A DNA stretch of 64,000 nt from Maniola hyperantus. Its lineage: Eukaryota; Arthropoda; Insecta; Lepidoptera; Nymphalidae. The notes below the pieces were generated by a model. That model worked only from the letters and a program-made list of their open reading frames with translations. It made no database searches and was not told the origin of the DNA. The DNA is taken from positions 9,442,534 through 9,506,533 of the forward strand of contig NC_048546.1 of the NCBI RefSeq assembly GCF_902806685.2, in the 5' to 3' direction. This document shows, piece after piece, positions 1 through 11,450 of the stretch. Both the position numbers and the translations under genes were made by a program. How positions within the stretch are numbered: the stretch's first letter is position 1; every line of letters begins with the position of its first letter.

Positions 1-500
1 AATATAATATTTTCATGTCTGAAAGGAATCTTATGTAGCAATTTATAACTTTAGTATGTAATCATAATATATCCAATAACTGAATTTATTCGACATTAGC
101 ATAAAGCATAGTAATATAATTTACCTACCTATATTACAGAATAAGCTATAAGCATTCCTTAGCTCGATTTTCTTTTTAAATCTTCACCCATTTATCAAAG
201 CTGTAACAATTTTATTCATGCGCCGTGAAACAACTTCTATGGACGCCCAGAGTATGCTGTACAAATGAACTGCTATAAAAGAAATCTCACGAACATTGGA
301 TAAAATATCTCTCAAATTAACAGTTCACGACCATTGACATAAATATAAAAACCTAAGATATACAATTACGGTTACTTATTTTGAAAATGATCTAGTATGT
401 AAAAGTGACATAAGCATACTTGACTGCAATCACACTGAACAGTAGGAGGTCTCCTACTATACAGTCAAGCATATTCATGGCTCAGCTTCTATACATCTAT
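1..500. other. No gene seen
   Basis: AT-rich DNA. A 10-base inverted repeat 'taggaggtctcctact' near 441-457 is the only structure noticed. Confidence 0.5.
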
Positions 501-652
501 ATTTTATAAAAGGAAAAGCTGACTGACTGATCTATCAACGCACAGCTCAAACTACTGGATACTATTATGCCGTAGACATCTACTAAGAAAGGGTTTTTGA
601 AAAATAGGGGTTAGTCCACGTGGACGGAGTCGCGAGCATAAGCTAATATTAT
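501..652 (+). mobile_element. GACT-microsatellite element, internally deleted copy
   Basis: 'ctgactgactgatctatcaa', 'gccgtagacatctactaaga', ending 'cgtggacggagtcgcgagca' and 'taagcta'. Same family as 59755-60013; Helitron-like by its similarity to the Lep1 end, but class unproven. Confidence 0.7.
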
Positions 653-668
653 ATAAACCTCATGTTTT

Positions 669-700
669 CAAGAAAGAAAGAAAGAAAACGTTTATTTAGA
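669..700 (+). repeat. (GAAA)n microsatellite
   Basis: 'aagaaagaaagaaagaaaac' followed by 'gtttattt', a pairing often seen at lepidopteran LINE 3' ends. Confidence 0.7.
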
Positions 701-1095
701 GACTAACGGATACCCGACGTGTGCTACTACGCTAAAAAAAGAAACACAATTTGTTTTTTTGATTGGTCTACAATCATCTTCGCATTATTGCCTCTCTAAT
801 AAAACTGGTTTAGGGCAGATCGGTAGGATGGTTTCAAAGTATGTAATAAATAATTTTTTTGTTCAATAATACCTATAAATATTGATTTTGCACAACTTAC
901 GGGTTTTACTTATAGGTGGGCCATTAATTTAAATTTTAAGCTAATGCCCTAATAAGTTGATGAAGAGCTGGACTTGGACTGGGACTATAGACTATCTAGA
1001 GTACCCTTATAACCACAATTGGCAGAGGCGTTCAAAGATTTTTTTAATTCACATTTATCTGTCTATCTATTGTTGTGTATATCAACATTCAAAAT

Positions 1096-1230
1096 AACAT
1101 CTTAAACACAAATGATCGATATGAGTACGCCCATGACCGGGGCAGGTAATTATCATCCGACTCGACTAATGTGGCTAATGTTCAATGTTCTTTTGATGAG
1201 TTCATTCCGATTGGAGACTGACTATCTAGA
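1096..1230 (+). repeat. Direct repeat, left copy, flanking the fold-back element
   Basis: 'catcttaaacacaaatgatc', 'gagtacgcccatgaccgggg', 'ttcttttgatgagttcattc'. Matches 1891-2017 in the same orientation. Confidence 0.8.
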
Positions 1231-1465
1231 ATTTTGTATATTGATGGTAGAAACGAATGTTGCACTGTCTAGTAGCAATAAAACAAGCAGAAGCTAGGTT
1301 TGGTAATCACTTGCACTTTGATTACCTACACAAACAACACATAGCAAGTTAATTTCTGCAAGCTTTTTTAATTTAATATTGCTGAAATTGACATGGACAT
1401 GGCAATGACAACTGATTAGTTATAATCATCATGGACCTAGAATAATACATATCTTTTTCGTTCTG

Positions 1466-1857
1466 TGTCAGAGTGAACTAGAGTGAGGCACTAAACTCTC
1501 GGTTTGATTATGACATATACCTATTAGGCTATGGGTGACGTGAAATAAGGGGAAATCAAATGAAACCTAGTCGTTTCCTGCCTAGCGTTCCTACCTAGCG
1601 TTCCTACCTAGCCTATCTAGCGTCAAATGTAGGTAACATTTGACGTCAACAACTGTCGTAACTGTGCTGCTGTTGCGACGCACCGATGCCATAGTTCGGG
1701 ACTTTGTAACATAACATAACAAAAGATTGTACGATCGATTTTACGCTAAATAGCCTATGAATCGCCTATTTTCCTTAAATTTCACGTCACCGACATATTA
1801 TCATCGATTCAGAATCAGACCGAGAGTTTCCTCAGTCTAGGTCACTCTGCCGTTACC
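1466..1857. mobile_element. Large palindromic (fold-back) element
   Basis: Outer arms 'cagagtgaactagagtgagg' and 'actctcggtttgatta' (left) pair with 'gaatcagaccgagagtttcc' and 'tctaggtcactctg' (right). Inner arms 'ggtgacgtgaaataagggga' and 'tccttaaatttcacgtcacc' also pair. The unpaired centre holds CCTAGCGTT repeats. Confidence 0.75.
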
Positions 1858-1890
1858 GTCACGCGTAGTGTCTGACCAGAACTTTATTAA

Positions 1891-2017
1891 ATAGCATCTT
1901 AAACACAAATGATGAATTTGAGTACGCCCAAGACTGGGGCAGGTAATTATCAACTAATGTTGTTAGCGTCTAAAGTTCTTTTGATGAGTTCATCTGATTG
2001 GAGGAATCCTCCAGGTC
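1891..2017 (+). repeat. Direct repeat, right copy
   Basis: 'catcttaaacacaaatgatg', 'gagtacgcccaagactgggg', 'ttcttttgatgagttcatct'. About 795 bases from the left copy. Confidence 0.8.
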
Positions 2018-2423
2018 ATTAATTAGACTTTTTTGTAACAAGTCTTAACGTACAATGTAATTGAGATCAATTAGCGGTAATTGCTGTGGTTCACGGTCGT
2101 TTCTGTACACGTGGCAACAGACTGGTAATCTCTCATTGCTGGGAAACAGCCTGCACTTTCATAGGAGAAAGGGACTGTGCTGGTTTCAAGGTGACCGTCA
2201 AAATAGTACCTACTTAGTTTAGCTGGTTTTCTCATAAAGACTGTGTAAGCAGTAGAAAAAACTGAAATAAGATGCTACAAGTAAGTTGATATACGAGTAC
2301 CTAATCACTTTCAGTCTTTAAGTGGACTCAGACTAAGTGGCTCCCGATTTGAGGCTAACTGAAGTTGCAGTGGTTATCTCTAGACCGCGGTCTCGACGAC
2401 GCGACGGTGAGGACGAAGCGGAA
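2018..2423. other. No gene seen
   Basis: Unique-looking DNA before the minisatellite; nothing recognised. Confidence 0.5.
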
Positions 2424-2590
2424 ACGATGGCGAGAGCAGCGGCGGGAGCGGCGGCAAGAGCAGTTGCGGATGCGTCAGCGGGAGCGGTGGTGGGAGCGGC
2501 AGCGGGAGCGGGAGCGGAAGCGGGAGCGGAAGCGGGAGCGGAAGCGGGAGCGGAAGCGGGAGCGGAAGCGGGAGCGGGACCGGCGGGGTG
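2424..2590 (+). repeat. 12-bp minisatellite (GCGGGAGCGGAA)n
   Basis: About six near-perfect units at 2500-2578 preceded by degenerate units. Two frames stay open (Ala-Gly-Ala-Glu or Arg-Glu-Arg-Lys repeats) only because of the repeat. Confidence 0.9.
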
Positions 2591-2994
2591 ATGATAATAA
2601 ATGAATGCGAATTATATTATCGTTCCACTTAAGCCATCGCTTCCATGGCCAACACTGAGACCAACCTATTGTAGCTGCCTCTAGATACTAGACCATAATA
2701 TCACATGATTTATGAAAACTTTACTTCATTAATATCTCGAGTAATGAAACCATTAACTAAAATTATCCTCGAGGAAAATTGTAAGTTATAAAGTAAGGAA
2801 TAACTCAAAATTAGTGATGGGAACCTGCAAGGCAATATCGTATTAGTATTCACAGTAATTACGCTTTGAATTATCGCGCTTCGGCCGATGCGCGAGCGGT
2901 AACAAGACAACATAATGATACCGCCTTTGTCCGTTTCGCCACCTGCCCAAACACCATAGTGATGCGAGTTTATCGATACTATGCTTTTTTTTCT

Positions 2995-3235
2995 TCTCAA
3001 TAGTTCACTCTGGACAGAGTGGTCGTGGCTATGTATTTTTTACTGCTGCTAATACGATCTCCCTCCAGCGACTTCTATTGGTGGCATTATGTGCACACAC
3101 GGAGACAGGCGTGTTTGTTGCGGATCGGAATAAGTCCTTCCACCTAGTTGAGGAACGCCCACGTGGACGTGTGCCCTCTACTCAACCTTCTGTACCACGA
3201 GGTGTTCGATGGCACCACTCTTCCTCGTAATATGC
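2995..3235 (-). pseudogene. C-terminal LINE ORF2 fragment
   Basis: Translated on the - strand it gives a run resembling the end of lepidopteran LINE proteins: an Arg/Gly-rich stretch with W, then 'NATNRSRWREI'-like residues near 3070-3110. Stops and shifts are present. Clade uncertain. Confidence 0.5.
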
Positions 3236-3589
3236 CCAAAAACCTTGAGAATTCCCAATTGTACTAGTGACGAAATCCTTTGATTTATTTTCAGTTCTTT
3301 GAGAATGGAAACGTTTGTACGATGTGTGGTCCATTTTATTCTTACGATAGGTACTAGGTATGCTTTATCTAACTTGTTTTTGATGTGAAAACTTCTTTAG
3401 CCGACTTGGGCGGTTTTGGGGATGTGTTAAATCTTCAGGGCCTTTTTCCATGACCGACACGCTGATCTTAATAGTGCTTAGAGTGCCAATAGATCTAAAA
3501 ACTAAACTAATATTAATAGTTAAATTTAAAAATTTGAATTTTTTTTAAGTAGATACTTCAATTTATTTAAAAATCAAAAAAAATCTCCA

Positions 3590-3692
3590 TTACAAATTTC
3601 ATCCAAATTTGTCCTGTAGTTTTTGCGTGATTGAGTAACAAACATCCAAACATCCACACTTTTACATTTATGATATTATTAGGAGTAGAATT
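3590..3692. mobile_element. LINE/Helitron-like 3' tail
   Basis: 'caaatttcatccaaatttgt', 'tttttgcgtgattgagtaac', 'aaacatccaaacatccacac', then 'tatgatattattaggag'. A common lepidopteran repeat end. Confidence 0.5.
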
Positions 3693-4227
3693 AATTTTAT
3701 CGATATCACGCAGATAAATTCGAACGTCCTTATAATGACGTCTTGTTAGCGGCTGTTAGTCACTCAACAAAGCCACATCGTAAGAAACGAGACTTTTAAT
3801 TCGAGCCTTAAAGGTGTGATTTCCACCGTCAGGAAGTGTTAAGTAATTATTGAAATCGGTCCGCTCTCTTATCGATAAAATTCCCGATAATTTTGTTTTC
3901 ATACGACTTGTCGCCGTCGAATTTCATTGGTTTTGTAATTGCATGTAAGTACTCATATTATTTTTGGGTGCTCCTTTTAGTAATTTTAATTTTTCTTAAA
4001 TTTACCCAGATTTTTCTTTTGTTTTTGTAGTAATTTGTTATACGTAAGCTACTATTCAGCTTGATTTTAAATTAAAATACTTATATTATCTTATTTAATA
4101 AGTAAAATATTGTTATGATGTAGTTTGAATACAGTCGCGGAATAAGTATAACGCGTAAAATTAAACTTTTCAGGCGTCATTTTAACTTTATGGGTCCAGT
4201 TATTTCATGTGATAAGTATGATTTTAG

Positions 4228-4310
4228 TCTTTACTACTTCGTCCGCGTGGATGTAGGTTTTCAAAAGCCCATGGGAACTCTTTTATTTTCCGGGATAAAA
4301 GAAGGCAGGT
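4228..4310 (-). mobile_element. Lep1-like fragment
   Basis: 'ctacttcgtccgcgtggatg', 'gggaactcttttattttccg'. The right part is replaced by the dispersed repeat noted at 4330-4440. Confidence 0.65.
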
Positions 4311-4329
4311 CATGCCTGTCGTAGAGGTA

Positions 4330-4440
4330 ATGGCCGTTGGAGCCACCGTAAAGGTGAACCGTACTTTTGATGTGACTAGTAGTAGCCCCATAGAGTTAAA
4401 TTGGCGGGTGAGAAGTCATTTAGTACGGACTATACTTGGC
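4330..4440 (+). repeat. Dispersed repeat shared with 9244-9350
   Basis: 'gtgaaccgtacttttgatgt', 'gagaagtcatttagtacgga' here; 'ggtggaaccgtacttttgac', 'gaggagtcattttgtactga' at 9250-9345. A weaker match near 41465-41545. Confidence 0.6.
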
Positions 4441-5104
4441 ATTATCCGCATTAAAACCCATTTTATACGACTACATATTCTAAGCCAATTTAAAAAGGAT
4501 AGTTTCCTAAGGAATTTTCTTATAACTTACTGTTACCACAAATCACTGAGGGCGCTTATGAGAAAAGATTTAGCGCGATCGTTCCATATAGTACATGTAA
4601 TAAACGTTTAAATACAGCCATACCTCACCCAAATAACGCCTTTACTTACTCTGTATCGCCTTTCACTGTTACGGATTTATAGTTATTTCATGAGTTTTAT
4701 TTACTTTTATAGTGGTTCGACCAAGTTTTGACGCTGTAGAAGTCTAAGCTATAAATAATGTCGCAAGGCGAATGGACACCACCTTATAGTGCTTTGAATA
4801 CATTTTCCTCTTATTATGCTTTTGGATATAAATTAAAGAGATTTATGCGTACCCTATAATAGTATCTGTCTACTTTTTATCATTGAAAGATGTGGTATAG
4901 TAACGGTATTATTAGCGAAGTAGATAACATCATAAAAATATGATTATTTTATTAAAACTTCAAAATATGAAAATGAACGTCTTATAACTGAGGCAAAAAA
5001 ATAAATGCAGACGTTACAAAATAAAGTAGGTAGATACCTACCTAGTTGACAAAAAATACTTAGGTAATCAAGAAAATAGTTAATACTATGTACCTACCTA
5101 CCTA

Positions 5105-5336
5105 ATATTATAAATGCGAAAGAGTGTCTGTCTTTTTGCTAGTTTTTCACGGCCCATCTGTTTAACCTGATTATGAGTTTGACGAAATTTGGTTGCACTT
5201 CAAGGACACAGATATACGCTACTTTTGTCCCGGAAAAACAAAGAATTCGATTGGGATTTTTAAAAACCAAATCCCACACAAACAAAGTCACGGGTATCAT
5301 TAAGTTTTGAATAAACATAAAATCATCTAGATACAT
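5105..5336 (+). mobile_element. Lep1-like non-autonomous Helitron copy (diverged)
   Basis: 'aatattataaatgcgaaaga', 'gtgtctgtct', 'tttgacgaaatttggttgca', 'tgggatttttaaaaaccaaa', ending 'aaagtcacgggtatca'. Confidence 0.7.
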
Positions 5337-5974
5337 GTAAAAACACTTTTTTTAAGCAAAAAGTTCTACACAATACAACAACAAACCTTTTATAACACCA
5401 AACTATCCGTATTAAATATTTAACTGATTTTCTCCGATCAATAAAGGTTCGTGATTGCGTCGGCCATGATTATTTCTAAAACGGGTAATTAATAGGGCAT
5501 GCTGTGGAAAGGCATTGTAGGATTTATTGTTTTATAACGTATCCTGGCTATAAATTCCTTAATTGGCCCCCACTTTACGCTCAACGGCCCCTAATTTACA
5601 AGGGCAGCCACGAACTGTATCAAGCCAAGTATCAAGGTTTTTGTAGTCTCGCTTATTAGGGCTGCTATCTTCATGATATTTACATAATTTGTAATTTTTT
5701 TGTGTATTGTATATTGTCATAACTCATTATATATTGTTATAGCACCTTCCACGGTCCTTACATAACAAAAACAAACAAAGGTATGTATTTAACCCTAGAA
5801 CTCTTGTACATAACATGATTTTTACATAACATGGTACCAAGAAGCGAATCAACTATAAACACAGTGGTGAGTTTATTCATTCACAATTAAACCTTACCAT
5901 CAATTCAGTAGGTAGGTACCTACCTACTGTTTAGAAATCAGGAGAATCGATTCCAATATTGCAGTAACTAGGTA

Positions 5975-6110
5975 TGTAATTCAAACTAATGTGAAAGTGT
6001 GTCTGTCTATCCTTTTACCTTTCGCGACCCATCCGTTTAAAGATATTTACGAGGCATAGACATAGCTTGTATTGCAAAGAAGGACATAGGAATAACTAAA
6101 GACTACTCTG
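5975..6110 (+). mobile_element. Lep1-like fragment
   Basis: 'taatgtgaaagtgtgtctgt', 'cgcgacccatccgtttaaag', 'gaaggacataggaata'. Confidence 0.55.
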
Positions 6111-6770
6111 TTTATTTTGAAAAATCAGTCTAAATCTAAACCCAAGTAGAAGTCGTAGTCTAGTTATGTACTTACAAAAAACATATGCCTACCAGTGCAA
6201 GTATACAAAAGCATACTCTGTAAAAGAAATTCAGCACAAAAACCGGCCTCATAATATTACGTCCATAAAAATAAACTCAAAGGCCTCTTTAAATTTAAAA
6301 TTTTCGGGCCTTCCTTCGTACAAGAAGCTTTCCGGCCGACGCCATCTAAAGTTAACAAGGCGGGATCATATAATTTGGGAACACGAAATACCTCCACTTT
6401 GCTACAGCAGCTGTTCCGCGAACGTTACAAAATAACAATTTTCACATTTAAAATAACAGTTAATAAGCTATAGAAGGTCGCATTTATAATTTATTGGGCG
6501 GATTACTGTACTAACAAGGTTCTTAGATGGGCCTAACGTCAGAAATAACAGTAATTCGAAAATTGAGAAGGGCCAACGAAGTAAAATGTTTTGAAATTAT
6601 TGATCCTCAATTTAGTTCTAATTATACAGTCCAATTTTTTCGTCCGAGTTTATTAAAAGTCACATTAATAACATGACCAACCACTAAACTCTTTCGATAT
6701 CAATTGTAGTTTTATCCACTTGTATCAAATTAATAATGTGGTTGTAAATGTTACTTATAATATTATATCA

Positions 6771-7016
6771 CATCATTATGGGTTTCCTCTCAGCGTGTGA
6801 AGGGTTCGGCCATAGTCTACCACGCTAGCCAAGTGTGGATTGACAGACTCCCAGGGAACATTATGGATAAGCAGGTTTTTTCATGATATTTTTCTTCACC
6901 GTTAAAGTTAGTGCTATAAAACGCACACAACTTTAATAAGCATGGTGCATGCCCGGGATCAAATCTCGGACTCTCCAAATAGGACACCAACATTTTAACT
7001 ACTCTGCTAGCACAAC
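6771..7016 (-). mobile_element. tRNA-derived SINE, family 2 (decayed)
   Basis: Reverse copy: 'catcattatgggtttcctct', 'catagtctaccacgctagcc', 'ttcaccgttaaag', then 'cccgggatcaaatctcggac' (reverse B box). Confidence 0.75.
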
Positions 7017-7810
7017 TAGTTTTATTTATTTTATTTCCACACTAAAAGAAAAAAACACTTACAATATTGGTTTCTTCGTGCTCGTAAGCGCTTGGCGGCT
7101 TGTCTGAGCACTGCACATTCCTCTGTAGTTAATACTTAGTCTAATATTCTAGGTAGGTATGTGTAACTATTATGAACAAATGTAGGTAGGTAGTTTTAAA
7201 ATGTGTGGTTTTAAACCACATCTTTCTAATAAAAAATAACAACTATAAAAATTTATTTCGTATATTTCAAAAGGATTTGGTCACTTGAAGTCATGACGAT
7301 ATACCTTTGGCATATAAAATACATGCACGAGTAGATATACGATTTCTAGTAGAGAATTCTCAAAGCTTCCTGTACCTAATACTAAGTCCAAGCAAGTGAA
7401 CTGTGATGCCTTAGTAATTCGTGATACAAATTCGGTACGGTATGCACTTACCAGTGGAAAATAACAAGTGCTAGTCAAAGTCGTCGCAATGTATGCGATT
7501 TTAGACATGAGCATAGTATGCTATGGCGCCTCCAGGCACACCATGTAAATTATTCAGGCCAAAAGTCAGTCACGAAGCGCTCTTCCGACTTCTGCTCTCC
7601 TGGTATTACCTCCACGTTTATAAGTTTTTGATAGTATTTATTTTGAAATCTTTCTTTTCAAGTTGATTTCATGGCACAAGCATATTTTTTTAAATTTATT
7701 GCTGAACTTTTATTAGTAAAGGGTACTTTTAAGTAGAGTCCTGAGCCCTAGATTTCGTGTCTAGTTAGAATATAGAGTAAAATTTTACATCTGATTGTGG
7801 ACTCTAATAT

Positions 7811-7988
7811 GTACTAGATGACGCCCGCGACTTCGTCCGCGTGGATTTACGTTTTTAAAAATTCCGCAGGAATTCTTTATTTTTCCGGGAACTTTGTACC
7901 AAATTTCATCAAAATCGAAAAATCTATTGAGCCGTAAAAAGTTTGCAGACAGACAGATACACTTTCGCATTTTTAATATTAGTACATA
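7811..7988 (-). mobile_element. Lep1-like non-autonomous Helitron copy
   Basis: 'actagatgacgcccgcgact', 'tcgtccgcgtggatttacgt', 'ttgcagacagacagatacac', 'tttttaatattagta'. Internally shortened. Confidence 0.8.
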
Positions 7989-8252
7989 TGGATTATATCT
8001 TGTGTATGAAGATACAATAATGCAAATAACAGAACTAAGGCAGAGCGCAGATATTTTGCAACTTCATTCAAAGATATACTATTAAAAAGAACGATAGTTT
8101 TCATGTTGACATCAAAGCACAATGACAGACATCTTTTATTCACAAAGGACGCTTTGAGTCATAGCCAAGTTTCACTTTTAAATATTACATTCAGATGTCA
8201 TAAAGCATTTTGTATAAAAAAATATTGTTTCTGAGAAAATGAGGCCAAAAGT

Positions 8253-8290
8253 TAAACGTAAACGTAAACGTAAACGTAAACGTAAACGTT
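8253..8290 (+). repeat. (TAAACG)n microsatellite
   Basis: Six perfect hexamer units. Confidence 0.95.
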
Positions 8291-8733
8291 AGTTAAAGGT
8301 AACCGAGAGCAAAAGTATCCATATACAATAATTTAAGAGAAGGACAAAACCTTTGTGAACAAAAGCGAAATCTTTGTTCATCATAATAACTTTTATAGCA
8401 CAAATTGTTCAAACGAAACGGCAATAGTGTCGCAGTGTGGAGCCGAGATAAAACAAGTGGACCATAAAGTTCCTGTTGTAAACATTGTTTATAAAACAAT
8501 TCGAAAGACGGGAACGCGAATGAAACTTTTGGTCGAAATTCGGCACCAGCCTTTCGGCTTCCTTAAATTGTTATGGCGGTAATAAGCTGGGGGTATGTGA
8601 CTTTTATTGCCAGCTCGTTCGCTTGAGTTTTTGGGTACACCGTTTTGTCACCGACACAATTACCTACCGGGTACTGTGTGCACAGTGGAACAAAATACAC
8701 TCAGCTTTAAATATTGATACCTACATGAATTAT

Positions 8734-9003
8734 TCATCATCATCATGATCAACCCATCGCCAGCTCACTACAGAGCACGGGTCTCCTCTCAGAGTGAGAA
8801 GGGTTTTAGCCATAGTCTACCACGCTGGCCATGTGCGGATTGGTAGACTTCACACCTTTGAGAACTCTCAGGCATGCAGATTTACTCACGGTGTTTTTTA
8901 CTTAAAACGACCATACCGAACTCCGAAAAGTTAGAGGTGCGTGCCGGGGATCGAACCCCCGACCTCCGATTAGGAGGCGGACGTCCTAACCACTAGGTTT
9001 GTG
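8734..9003 (-). mobile_element. tRNA-derived SINE, family 2, full length
   Basis: Reverse copy from (TCA)n 'tcatcatcatcatgatcaac' through 'ccatagtctaccacgctggc' to 'ggggatcgaacccccgacct' and 'cgtcctaaccactagg', the tRNA-like head with B and A boxes. A short second fragment of the head lies at 9038-9053. Confidence 0.88.
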
Positions 9004-9243
9004 ATAGCCTAGTGGCTCAGATGAATTATTCTAAGCCTAGTGGTTAGGACGACATGAATTATTACCAATAGTAAAAATAATAACCAACATAACATCTATT
9101 AGGTATTTCTCAATATTACCAGCAAGGTGCCACAGTACCAATGAATTTAATTATAAAGAACAGACTATGCATTTGCCGCTGCTGTAGGTACATACTTCTT
9201 ATACATTATTATTTAGCAGATTTTTACGATTTTAGTCCTTATT

Positions 9244-9350
9244 TGAAAGGTGGAACCGTACTTTTGACATGACAGTTGTGAGTGGACCGACCAATAAAAT
9301 TAAAATGGCACGTGAGGAGTCATTTTGTACTGACTATAAAATAATTATGA
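9244..9350 (+). repeat. Dispersed repeat shared with 4330-4440
   Basis: See the left copy for shared blocks; unclassified, non-coding. Confidence 0.6.
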
Positions 9351-9595
9351 GTATCTGGTGCTGTCTATACAGTTTTGACATAATATTATTGTCAGGGGAC
9401 GTTTGGCGTTACCTTAAATAAAGTCCGCAGTTATTTGTTTAACGTTTTGCCGTTTATAAATGAAATAAACCCAGCGGCTCGTAGCTTTACATTTATGTAA
9501 ATAGAGCTGATAGAGCTACTAAAAGTAAAACACTTTAGAGACAACATGATGAGATCAACAATGGCTAAGCCCTTCTTTGTTTCTACGGGACATGA

Positions 9596-9815
9596 CTACC
9601 CCTATTATAAATGTGAAAGTGTGTTTGTTTGTTAGTTTATTGGTTTGTTGGTTTGTCCTTCAATCACGTCGCAACGGTGCAATGAATTGACGTGATTTTT
9701 TGCATGGATAAAGACCTGGAAAGTGACATAGGCTACTTTTTATCCCGAAAAATTAAAGAGATTTTTTAAAACCCTAAATCCACACGGGTGAAGTCGCGGA
9801 CATCATCTAGTTTCA
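9596..9815 (+). mobile_element. Lep1-like copy, GTTT-microsatellite subtype
   Basis: 'ctacccctattataaatgtg', 'gtttgtttgttagtttattg', 'caatcacgtcgcaacggtgc', 'ttatcccgaaaaattaaaga', ending 'gtgaagtcgcggacatcatc' and 'tagt'. Confidence 0.82.
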
Positions 9816-11205
9816 TATAAATAAACAAAACAATTAAGAGAAAATTATATCACTAATTTTTCATCTTAATCAACTTGCGCGCGAACGCCAATCTTCTCGT
9901 AATTGAAGGAATCCACTGCTCGCCGAGTTTCGTTTTAAGAACTTCTCAGACAGGCAAACACAAAAGTAAAATGGAAATCAATTACTTAGTTAATTCTCCT
10001 CTTTATTACAAGGCGCTCAGGAGGTTCTACAAAATTGTCGTTAAACCGTGTTACGTGTAATTAATTACCTCCATCGAATACTTCTATTTTAGCCATTGAT
10101 ATACATCAATTAAGAAATACCAATTATGTGGCTATTTTTAGTGTTAAGTTATAAGTGAAACTAATAATTATAATAATAATAAAAATAAAAAATATATTTA
10201 TTTAAGAAAAAATATTTACAGGTTACACAAATTCAGGTATTCAATTAATCATAAACTCGAAGCTTGAGTTTTTCCGTATACCGAAGCCGTTAACATTAGG
10301 TATCTACACGTAACACATTTATCTAATTAAAAGCTAAATAACAATTACTTATAAACTAACAACATTGAATTTTAAGCTTATTTCGTGGTTTAGCGATAAA
10401 TTGGGTACATACATCGGCAGTTAAATATCACTTAATTAATCGTGGTATGTACCGGTTTTATACAATATAATAGAATTATAAGTGAAAAATTTAATTTTTT
10501 TTCAATTAATAGGCATTTTAAAATGAATATTAAAATACAGTTTACATTATGCCTATTTCCTCTCCAACTAAAGTTTGTATTTAGGAATGTATGCGTAGAT
10601 ATTATATAAGCTTTCAAATCGTAGTTCCAATATTACAAGGGCTCGAAGATTTGTATTTAGGTAAATAATTAATATTTAGGTAACCGCGTGCAAACTTTTT
10701 ACAGAAATCTGCAAAATCACAAATAAACAAGAACGTGACTACCAAATTTCATTGAGTTTGATTGCTTACTAATAGCCAAATGAGTTATGAATGAATGAAT
10801 GAAGTAACACGCTACGAATAAATTTCTCTTAAGGATATAATATGTATTAGTTGTTTTTCTCACATGTTATGCCGGTTGTGGGTTTTCATAGCAAATAATA
10901 ATCAGCCTAGCAATTTAATACCAGCGACTTCCAGAGGTACGTGGCCAATGTGAGGGACTGTGCTATCTTTGGTTTTCTATATCAACATTCCCAGGACGAT
11001 AAAACGCTTTCAGATTATGATATGAAACGTTGAAAGCTAATTCCTTTCGTAATAAATCCGAGACTTGTTAATTACCAGCCGTCGTCGAAAGCAGTCGTAA
11101 AAGACTTTCTATTGTTTAGGCGCGAAGCTACTACAAAGACATCCGCAGTTATTGAATTAGTCTTAATATTCAGAGAGATGTCATTACTAGAGGTCCAAAC
11201 GTCAT
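9816..11205. other. No gene seen
   Basis: Unique AT-rich DNA with an A-rich (AAT/AAAT) stretch at 10161-10215 and short (ATGA)n at 10788-10802. No protein-like frame. Confidence 0.5.
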
Positions 11206-11450
11206 ACATAATCAATCCATCGCTGGCTCACTACTGAGCACATAGGACGTTCTTACTGCGAACTAAGAACGAAACCGTGATATAAGTAAAGAACCAACGA
11301 TAGGTGTACAGCCGTTTAAGTCTCCTGATGTAACATTCAAACCAGCACTTGACCAGCGTGGTAGTCTATAAGCGAAATCATTCTGATTCCGAGAGGAGAT
11401 CTATGCTAGTGGGGCGGCGATGGGTTGATAATGAAGATAATGACTGCAAA
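11206..11450. mobile_element. Two facing fragments of SINE family 2
   Basis: 11208-11246 is a reverse tail fragment ('aatcaatccatcgctggctc'); 11347-11450 is a forward tail fragment ('gaccagcgtggtagtctata', 'gcggcgatgggttgataatg'). About 100 unrelated bases lie between. Confidence 0.6.

Noticed and set aside
2337..2604. Open frames giving Ala/Gly/Glu or Arg/Glu/Lys repeat proteins
   Set aside because: They exist only because a 12-bp unit has no stop in these frames; no start context, splice sites or domain.
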